64,000 nucleotides of DNA from Caryophanales bacterium UBA5603 (GTDB lineage: Bacteria > Bacillota_I > Bacilli_A > Izemoplasmatales > Hujiaoplasmataceae): assembly GCA_002424815.1 (NCBI GenBank), contig DILB01000023.1, positions 1 to 64,000 on the forward strand. Direction: 5' to 3'. The translations under genes were made by a program, and so were the position numbers. The notes under the pieces were generated by a model. That model searched no databases. It was not told the origin of the DNA and saw nothing but the letters and a program-made list of their open reading frames with translations. Shown piece by piece: positions 58,359-64,000 of this stretch. The number at the start of each line of letters is the position of its first letter. Within the stretch, counting starts at the first letter, position 1.

Positions 58359-59648
58359 TTAGCGAGAATGACGCACAGATTTTGCTCCGTGATATTCAGC
58401 AACCTCACCGAGTTCTTCTTCAATTCTAAGCAATTGATTGTATTTTGCAATTCTATCGGTTCTAGCTAGCGATCCAGTTTTAATTTGACCGGCATTCGTC
58501 GCAACAGAGATATCAGCGATGGTTGAATCTTCGGTTTCACCAGAACGATGGCTGATAACAGAAGTATATCCTGCGTTCTTAGCCATCTCAATAGCGTTGA
58601 AGGTTTCTGTTAAAGTTCCAATTTGATTCACTTTAATTAAAATTGAGTTTGCAATTCCCTTTTCAATGCCAGTTGCCAGTCTTTCCGTATTTGTGACGAA
58701 TAAATCATCCCCGACCAATTGAATGCGTTTGCCAAGTCTTTCAGTAATGTATGCCCAACCTTCCCAGTCGTTTTGATCTAAACCGTCTTCTAAGGTAATA
58801 ATAGGATATTTATCGACAAGGCTTACATAGAATTCAACTAATTCTTTGTAATTAAAGACTTTGTTTTCGCCTTTCAGTTCATAAACATTTTTTTCAGCAT
58901 TATAAAATTCACTGGCAGCGACATCCATGCCGATGGCAATATCTTGTCCAGGAACATACCCTGCTTTTTTGATGGCTTCAATAATGGCTTGTAAACCAGC
59001 TTCATTGCTTTCAAGATTAGGAGCATAACCGCCTTCATCTCCAACAGAAGTGCTAAAGCCTTTTGCAGAGAGAACCTTTTTCAGACTATGATATACTTCT
59101 GCGCCCATTTGAAGTGCTTGACGGAAGGTCTTAGCACCAATTGGAAGAATCATGTATTCTTGGAAGTCGATTGAATTGTCGGCGTGTGATCCACCGTTGA
59201 TGATATTCATCATGGGTGTTGGTAATACTTTAGCGTTGAATCCGCCTAAATAGAGATAAAGAGGTAAACCAACATAATCAGCAGCGGCTCTCGCTGCAGC
59301 CAGGGATACACCTAAAATCGCATTGGCACCGAGTTTGGCTTTGTTTGGCGTTCCATCGAGTTCAATCATCAACTTGTCTAAAAAAGCTTGCATGGTGACA
59401 TCATAACCGATGAGAGCGGGTGCAATAATCTCATTGACATTGTTAACAGCTTTTAAAACACCTTTGCCAAGATAGCGACCTTTGTCACCATCGCGAAGTT
59501 CGATTGCTTCAAATTCACCGGTCGATGCCCCGCTTGGCACGATGGCGCGTCCGAAAGCGCCTGATTCTGTATAAATCTCAACTTCTATCGTTGGATTCCC
59601 ACGAGAATCCAATACTTCTCTTGCATGAATACTGGTAATGTTTGGCAT
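58359..59648 (-). CDS. eno: Enolase
   Basis: The 429-residue protein matches enolase end to end. IHAREVLDSRGNPTIEVE starts it; GASTGEFEAIELRDGD near 40, SVGDEGGYAPN near 200, and the signature LIKVNQIGTLTET near 336 follow. It converts 2-phosphoglycerate to phosphoenolpyruvate. AAGGAG precedes the ATG. It is third in the gpmI - membrane protein - eno run. Confidence 0.98.
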   Translation of the reverse strand: MPNITSIHAREVLDSRGNPTIEVEIYTESGAFGRAIVPSGASTGEFEAIELRDGDKGRYLGKGVLKAVNNVNEIIAPALIGYDVTMQAFLDKLMIELDGTPNKAKLGANAILGVSLAAARAAADYVGLPLYLYLGGFNAKVLPTPMMNIINGGSHADNSIDFQEYMILPIGAKTFRQALQMGAEVYHSLKKVLSAKGFSTSVGDEGGYAPNLESNEAGLQAIIEAIKKAGYVPGQDIAIGMDVAASEFYNAEKNVYELKGENKVFNYKELVEFYVSLVDKYPIITLEDGLDQNDWEGWAYITERLGKRIQLVGDDLFVTNTERLATGIEKGIANSILIKVNQIGTLTETFNAIEMAKNAGYTSVISHRSGETEDSTIADISVATNAGQIKTGSLARTDRIAKYNQLLRIEEELGEVAEYHGAKSVRHSR

Positions 59649-59690
59649 TTTTTAATTCTCCTTTTATTTAAAATTATATTTTTAGAACTT

Positions 59691-60155
59691 TTATAAAGTT
59701 CGTTTGACACCAAGGTAAGTTCCAACAGCAATCATTAATAAAGTAATCATGTAGTTAAAACTAAAATTTTTAATCCAAAGAAGGGGATTGTATAAATAGA
59801 GTGCGCCTTCAAGATAAATCGTGATATCAAAGATGATTGAAGCAAATTCAGAAGATCCGTAGTAAAACATAATCACAGGCAAGACTTCAATAATGACAGC
59901 GCCTAGAAGCAATCCTATTAAAACAATGATTGAATAAATAAGATGCGGCTTTTCATATTGTTTGCGTATCATGTTTCCTGCCAAAACAGCGAGAATCCAG
60001 AAGAGCAAATTTCCTATCTGAAACGAAAGATAACGAATCGCTAAAAAATCAATTAAACCAAAGAGAACAGCTAAAATTATCGTCATTAAAAGGGTATATA
60101 ATATCACGAAAAACAAATCTTTGGAACGAATCTGATTAAAACGTTTTTCAATCAT
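59691..60155 (-). CDS. Small membrane protein between gpmI and eno, unknown
   Basis: The 154-residue protein has about four hydrophobic segments after a short basic N-terminus (residues 1-14). I do not recognise it. Its ATG overlaps the gpmI stop by 4 bases and eno follows after 42 bases, so it is part of the glycolytic operon. Conserved placement there would suggest a role linked to expression or to the membrane, but nothing in the sequence defines one. Confidence 0.75.
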   Translation of the reverse strand: MIEKRFNQIRSKDLFFVILYTLLMTIILAVLFGLIDFLAIRYLSFQIGNLLFWILAVLAGNMIRKQYEKPHLIYSIIVLIGLLLGAVIIEVLPVIMFYYGSSEFASIIFDITIYLEGALYLYNPLLWIKNFSFNYMITLLMIAVGTYLGVKRTL

Positions 60156-61669
60156 GATTGGATAATTAATGATTTTCCCGTCATTTCTCGGGGTTGTTCA
60201 AGATTCATCAATTCTAAAATGGTTGGTGCGATATCCCCAAGGTTACCCGTATCTCGTAGAATGACATTTTTCTTTGTCAAAATAAGGGGAACCAAATTCG
60301 TTGTGTGCGCTGTAAATGGAAGATTATTATCATCAAGCATTTTCTCACAGTTACCATGATCAGCCGTCACAATGGCGACGCCACCAAGTTCTAACACTTT
60401 ATCGACGACACGTCCAACGCATTCATCAACGGTTTCAACTGCTTTAATAGCCGCAGGAATAACACCTGTGTGACCGACCATATCGCCATTAGCATAATTG
60501 AGAATAACCAAGTCTAAATCTTGTTTTTGTAATTCATCTAAGACGGCATCTGTAATTTCATAAGCACTCATTTCAGGTTTTAAATCATAGGTAGGTACTT
60601 TTGGTGAAGGAATTAAAACCCTTCTTGCGCCTTTGATTTCTTTATCCATCCCACCATCAAAAAAGAAAGTAACATGAGCGTATTTTTCAGTTTCTGCTAT
60701 TCGCAATTGATTAAGACCCAGATCAGAGATATAATCCCCGAGCATATTTGATAGTTCGTTCAATTCAAACGCTAACGGTCCTTTAACAGAATCAGCATAT
60801 TTCATCATTGAAACAAAAAAGATGTTGGTAGGACCATGCGTCGTATCGACTTTCGAAGCTTCTGGATTGGAATAAGCGGTGCCAATTTGAATGGCTCGAT
60901 CAGGTCTAAAATTAGCAAATATAATCGCATCATTCGTTTCAATTAAACCGGATTCATCGACCACAAAAGGAATGACAAACTCATCATTAACGCCAGATTC
61001 GTAAGAAGATACAACCCCTTCACGAGCCGAGTTGAAAATTTGTCCGCGGCCAAAAGTCATGACATCATAGGCCAATTGCGTACGGTTAAAGTTTTTATCG
61101 CGGTCCATGGCATAATACCGACCATGGACGGTCGCAATTTTACCATATTGGTTTTTTGTAAAAGCCGTTTCGAGTTCATCAATAAAATCAATACCTGATT
61201 TAGGAGGCACGTCACGTCCATCTAAAAAAGCGTGCATAAAAGTTTGGGGAATATTTTCAGATTGTGCAAGTTCAAATAAGGCTTTTATATGTTCCATATG
61301 TGAATGCACACCACCATCAGAAAGCAATCCAAAGATATGCAATTTCGAATGGTGTTTATGAACATGATCGATGGCTTGTTTAAAAGCCGGGTTCGCTTTG
61401 AATGAGCCATCTTTTAAAGCGACGTTCACTCGCGTTAAAGATTGATAAACAATCCGTCCTGCCCCTAAATTTAAATGGCCAACCTCACTATTTCCCATTT
61501 GTCCTTCCGGCAGACCCACAGCTTCACCGGAAGCTTCAATTAATGTGTTTGGAAATTCTTGAAATAAAAGATCAAGATGGGGTTTTTTTGCTAATTCGTA
61601 GGCATTGCCAGGATTATTCGGTGCTTTGGCCATACCATCCATGATAATCAAAACAATCGGTTTTTTCAT
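60152..61669 (-). CDS. gpmI: 2,3-bisphosphoglycerate-independent phosphoglycerate mutase
   Basis: The 505-residue two-domain metalloenzyme starts IVLIIMDGMAKAPNNPGNA. GQMGNSEVGHLNLGAGR near residue 57 carries the Ser that is phosphorylated, HAFLDGRDVPP near 145 binds substrate, and VTADHGNCEKM near 435 supplies metal ligands. It interconverts 3- and 2-phosphoglycerate. AGAGGTG precedes the ATG. Upstream lie a possible TATAAT (61691-61696, minus strand) and the shared region with the GH13 gene. Confidence 0.96.
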   Translation of the reverse strand: MKKPIVLIIMDGMAKAPNNPGNAYELAKKPHLDLLFQEFPNTLIEASGEAVGLPEGQMGNSEVGHLNLGAGRIVYQSLTRVNVALKDGSFKANPAFKQAIDHVHKHHSKLHIFGLLSDGGVHSHMEHIKALFELAQSENIPQTFMHAFLDGRDVPPKSGIDFIDELETAFTKNQYGKIATVHGRYYAMDRDKNFNRTQLAYDVMTFGRGQIFNSAREGVVSSYESGVNDEFVIPFVVDESGLIETNDAIIFANFRPDRAIQIGTAYSNPEASKVDTTHGPTNIFFVSMMKYADSVKGPLAFELNELSNMLGDYISDLGLNQLRIAETEKYAHVTFFFDGGMDKEIKGARRVLIPSPKVPTYDLKPEMSAYEITDAVLDELQKQDLDLVILNYANGDMVGHTGVIPAAIKAVETVDECVGRVVDKVLELGGVAIVTADHGNCEKMLDDNNLPFTAHTTNLVPLILTKKNVILRDTGNLGDIAPTILELMNLEQPREMTGKSLIIQS

Positions 61670-61734
61670 GATTTCACCTCTACCGAAGTAATTATACTAT
61701 AAAAGTGGGTTTTTATAAAGCATTATGAATGGAT

Positions 61735-61758
61735 TGTAAGCATTTACACAATGTAAAT
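61735..61758. promoter_or_regulatory. cre-like site and overlapping inverted repeat
   Basis: TGTAAGCATTTACA (61735-61748) fits the cre consensus except for A in place of the central G. It overlaps a second perfect repeat, ATTTACA-CAA-TGTAAAT (61742-61758). Both lie upstream of the GH13 gene's -10 box, within the intergenic region shared with gpmI. Confidence 0.5.
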
Positions 61759-61783
61759 TGTTAGCGTTTTTCGGAGTTAGATT

Positions 61784-61792
61784 TGATATAAT
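61784..61792 (+). promoter_or_regulatory. Extended -10 promoter of the GH13 gene
   Basis: TGATATAAT (TGn plus a perfect -10) lies 20 bases before the start codon; the -35 is poor. Confidence 0.55.
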
Positions 61793-61812
61793 ATAAGACG
61801 AGGTGAAACATC

Positions 61813-63888
61813 GTGGAAAGCAAACTAAAAAAACTTCATAAAATTCTTAAAGGACAAATCCATCAAGGCAATATTAATTATGTCGTTCCAGATATTTGGA
61901 ATGCTTGGGATTATGCAGGGCAAGAAATGCGAAGAATGCCGAGTGGAGAATTGCTTGTCAATCCCTACCGTTTTTATTCAAGCGTGATTGAACAAAACAT
62001 TCTTCCAAACGCATCTCCTAAGAAAAATTATTCTCAATCACTCTCAAAGGTCATGAATTTAAATCATCCCATTCCGTATCAAGGCGGTGACTGGGTTCGT
62101 CAATCGGTGATGTATTCAACGATGATTCGAACTTCTGCCGCATGGGATCATGATCGATCTTTTTCTCTTGATATCTCAAATTTTGATGGAATGAAAGAAA
62201 CTGGAACTTTTGTTAAGATGCTTGTGATGCTTCCGTTTTTGAAGAAAATGGGGGTTGATACCGTTTATATGCTTCCAATTTCTCGTTTTTCATTAAAAGA
62301 TAAAAAAGGTGAACTCGGAAGTCCTTACGGAGTTGCAAGTTTCTTCGACCTCGACCCAAATTTAAAAGACAATATGACGGGATCAAAAATGACGGTTGAA
62401 GAGGAATTTCAAGCTTTTGTCGAGGCTTGTCATATGCTTTCAATGCGCGTTGTCATTGACATTATTCCAAGGACTAACGCTGTTGAGAACGATTTGATTA
62501 AGTTGCATCCGGATTGGTTCTATTGGATTAAAGCCAGTGAAAGTCATCTATACAAAGTTCCTTATGTGGATGGACTTGAGAACACGCTTGCTCCCTTACC
62601 AAAATATATGAAGGAAGTGTATGACTCACCGGATGTAAAAAGACATATCAAAATGTTTCAATATAATCCGAAAATTAAAAATGAAACGCTTTGGAATGAA
62701 CTCGTCGAGGAAAATCCTGTGGATTTTGTCGGTGAAATCGAAAAACGATTCAATCTAAAAATTGCACCGGCTTTTTCAGATCATATCAACGACGTTCAAC
62801 CTCCTTGGACCGACGTAACATTCTTCCGTCTTTTTATGGATCACCCAGAAGAAACAGCTCCTTATTTGAAAGATGCGAAAACACCGCCTTATATTTTGTT
62901 TGATACGATTAAATCCAATTTATATCCCGGTAAACAACCAAATATTGAACTGTGGAACACGCTAGCCCATGTTGTGCCTTATTATCAAGAACATTTTGGG
63001 ATTGACGGTGCGCGCATTGATATGGGTCACGCTTTACCAACAGACTTATTAAAAATGATTATTGATCAAGCTAAAAAACAAGATCCTGATTTTGCTTTTA
63101 TCGCTGAAGAAATGGTTCCTGATAACGCTGCTAAAGCTAAGAATAATGGCTATAACATTATTATCGGAAACGGTTTTTGGATGGAACCACGGATTTGGGA
63201 AAAGAAATTACATAAATTCATATACTCAGCCAAAGATATTGCCTTACCAATGTTTGCTTGTGCTGAAACGCACGACACCGCCCGTGTTTCCGGGCGAGAG
63301 GGCGGGAAAACATTAGGGCGATTGTTAACTATCTTAAATATGTTTTTACCTAATTTGGTACCTTTTATCAATTCAGGACAAGAAGTCTATGAAATTCAAC
63401 CCATGAATACGGGCGTTGACTGTACGGAAAAAGACAAATTCAATTTGCCTAAGAATGATTTGTTTTATGGTAAACTAGCCTTGTTTGACAAATATGCTTT
63501 CCATTATATGAATGAATCTAGATGGGAACTCGCTGATCATCTGGATGGAATTAAAACCATTCGGAAAGCCTGGATTAATGTTTTAACTGATCTTGATTGT
63601 TTTGTACCAATTTATATGAATGAATTTGATACTCCTGCGATTGGTTTGGGATATTATGACAAAATCACCGGAAAATGCCTTGTGATATTTGCTAATTCAA
63701 ATGTCTATACTGAAATGCACTGTAATGCTTCCATTCAAGGCTTAAGAGATAAAGCCAATAACAAACAAATGGCTGGAAAACTTTTATATGCCACTTATGA
63801 AATGCCAAGAGAATTCCATCAATTCAATCCAGATGGTTCCATCTATCTCCATATGGGTCCTGGCGAAGTCAAAGTCATCGAATTATAA
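61813..63888 (+). CDS. GH13 alpha-amylase-family enzyme
   Basis: The 691-residue cytoplasmic enzyme has no signal peptide. LPFLKKMGVDTVYMLPISRFSLKD near 138 leads into the (beta/alpha)8 barrel. GIDGARIDMGH near 397 carries the nucleophile Asp, FAFIAEEMV near 430 the acid Glu, and ACAETHDTAR near 487 the third Asp. The usual region I (DxVxNH) reads DIIPRTNA, so the conserved His is missing, as in maltosyltransferase (GlgE)-like and some glucanotransferase-like members. Specificity is unknown. The start is a GTG at 61813 with GAGGTG 7 bases upstream. An extended -10 and a cre-like site lie upstream. Confidence 0.85.
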   Translation: MESKLKKLHKILKGQIHQGNINYVVPDIWNAWDYAGQEMRRMPSGELLVNPYRFYSSVIEQNILPNASPKKNYSQSLSKVMNLNHPIPYQGGDWVRQSVMYSTMIRTSAAWDHDRSFSLDISNFDGMKETGTFVKMLVMLPFLKKMGVDTVYMLPISRFSLKDKKGELGSPYGVASFFDLDPNLKDNMTGSKMTVEEEFQAFVEACHMLSMRVVIDIIPRTNAVENDLIKLHPDWFYWIKASESHLYKVPYVDGLENTLAPLPKYMKEVYDSPDVKRHIKMFQYNPKIKNETLWNELVEENPVDFVGEIEKRFNLKIAPAFSDHINDVQPPWTDVTFFRLFMDHPEETAPYLKDAKTPPYILFDTIKSNLYPGKQPNIELWNTLAHVVPYYQEHFGIDGARIDMGHALPTDLLKMIIDQAKKQDPDFAFIAEEMVPDNAAKAKNNGYNIIIGNGFWMEPRIWEKKLHKFIYSAKDIALPMFACAETHDTARVSGREGGKTLGRLLTILNMFLPNLVPFINSGQEVYEIQPMNTGVDCTEKDKFNLPKNDLFYGKLALFDKYAFHYMNESRWELADHLDGIKTIRKAWINVLTDLDCFVPIYMNEFDTPAIGLGYYDKITGKCLVIFANSNVYTEMHCNASIQGLRDKANNKQMAGKLLYATYEMPREFHQFNPDGSIYLHMGPGEVKVIEL

Positions 63889-63891
63889 AAA

Positions 63892-63930
63892 AATGGTTCG
63901 CTCTTTATGGGAGTGAACCATTTTATTTTA
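63892..63930. terminator. Bidirectional terminator
   Basis: ATGGTTCGCTC pairs with GAGTGAACCAT (one mismatch or wobble), followed by TTTATTTTA. It separates the GH13 gene from the converging gene at the right edge. Confidence 0.8.
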
Positions 63931-64000
63931 AGAATCGATTTCTTCAAACTCACGATGTTCCACAAGTTTTTTAACGAGATTAAGTAGTGGGGTCAATAAT
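63928..64000 (-). CDS. C-terminal tail of an unidentified gene (partial)
   Basis: On the minus strand an open frame from the right edge reads LVKKLVEHREFEEIDS and ends with TAA at 63928-63930, next to the terminator. Only 23 codons are visible. It looks like a real C-terminus because of the converging terminator, but no family can be assigned. Confidence 0.45.
   Translation of the reverse strand, partial: LLTPLLNLVKKLVEHREFEEIDS

Noticed and set aside
1..64000. Possible Mycoplasma genetic code (TGA as tryptophan)
   Set aside because: Several genes end naturally in TGA (for example 3605 and 10710) with the next gene starting at once, and tryptophans are encoded by TGG.

Overview
The window is about 64 kb of AT-rich, gene-dense bacterial DNA. 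It fits a free-living, Mollicutes-like or early-branching Bacilli organism (Acholeplasma, Haloplasma or Izemoplasma type). The clues are: Firmicutes-style GGAGG ribosome sites; sigma-A-like TTGACA-17-TATAAT promoters; CIRCE control of groESL; a cre-like site; and the gene order secG-rnr-smpB-ssrA. TGA is used as a stop and tryptophans are TGG, so this is the standard code, not the Mycoplasma code. The taxonomic placement is inference.

Layout from the left: (1) A reverse-strand cluster (1-5794) holds two paralogous large putative carbohydrate-active proteins around a GPH-type sugar symporter and a TIM-barrel isomerase, followed by a THUMP RNA methyltransferase. (2) A nine-gene Mrp-type cation/proton antiporter operon (7036-13139) has the MrpA C-terminal part split into separate genes. 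(3) An AmmeMemoRadiSam pair lies at 13390-15669. (4) A sugar operon (15877-24903) has a LacI regulator, PfkB kinase, sucrose-phosphate-synthase-like glycosyltransferase, ABC permeases and binding protein, and a GH65 phosphorylase. It has a strong promoter, a perfect 20-bp palindrome and a consensus cre site. (5) An alpha/beta hydrolase and a glutathione peroxidase follow.

(6) The most distinctive region is 26941-31259. A SipW-type signal peptidase is encoded with small secreted, TasA/CalY-like proteins. It is preceded by one GEMM (c-di-GMP-I type) riboswitch and followed by a second riboswitch driving one more family member. A further likely SipW substrate lies at 47532. (7) Housekeeping genes come next: a nucleoside phosphorylase, an EamA exporter, transketolase, transaldolase, groESL with two CIRCE elements, and an MBL-fold hydrolase. 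(8) A 1862-residue surface protein carries six 42-residue repeats ending in collagen-like triplets. (9) Small metabolic genes and a gamma-glutamyltransferase lead to a toxin-antitoxin islet (AbrB/RelE and RelB/Fic, with a decayed gene between them). (10) tmRNA, smpB, rnr, secG, enolase and gpmI close the reverse-strand genes. A GH13 enzyme and the tail of one more gene finish the window.

The organism appears to be a fermentative sugar user (several carbohydrate systems, the non-oxidative pentose phosphate pathway, lower glycolysis). It appears to manage Na+/H+ with an Mrp complex and to build a surface layer or matrix under cyclic di-GMP control. No tRNA, rRNA, CRISPR array or insertion sequence was seen.
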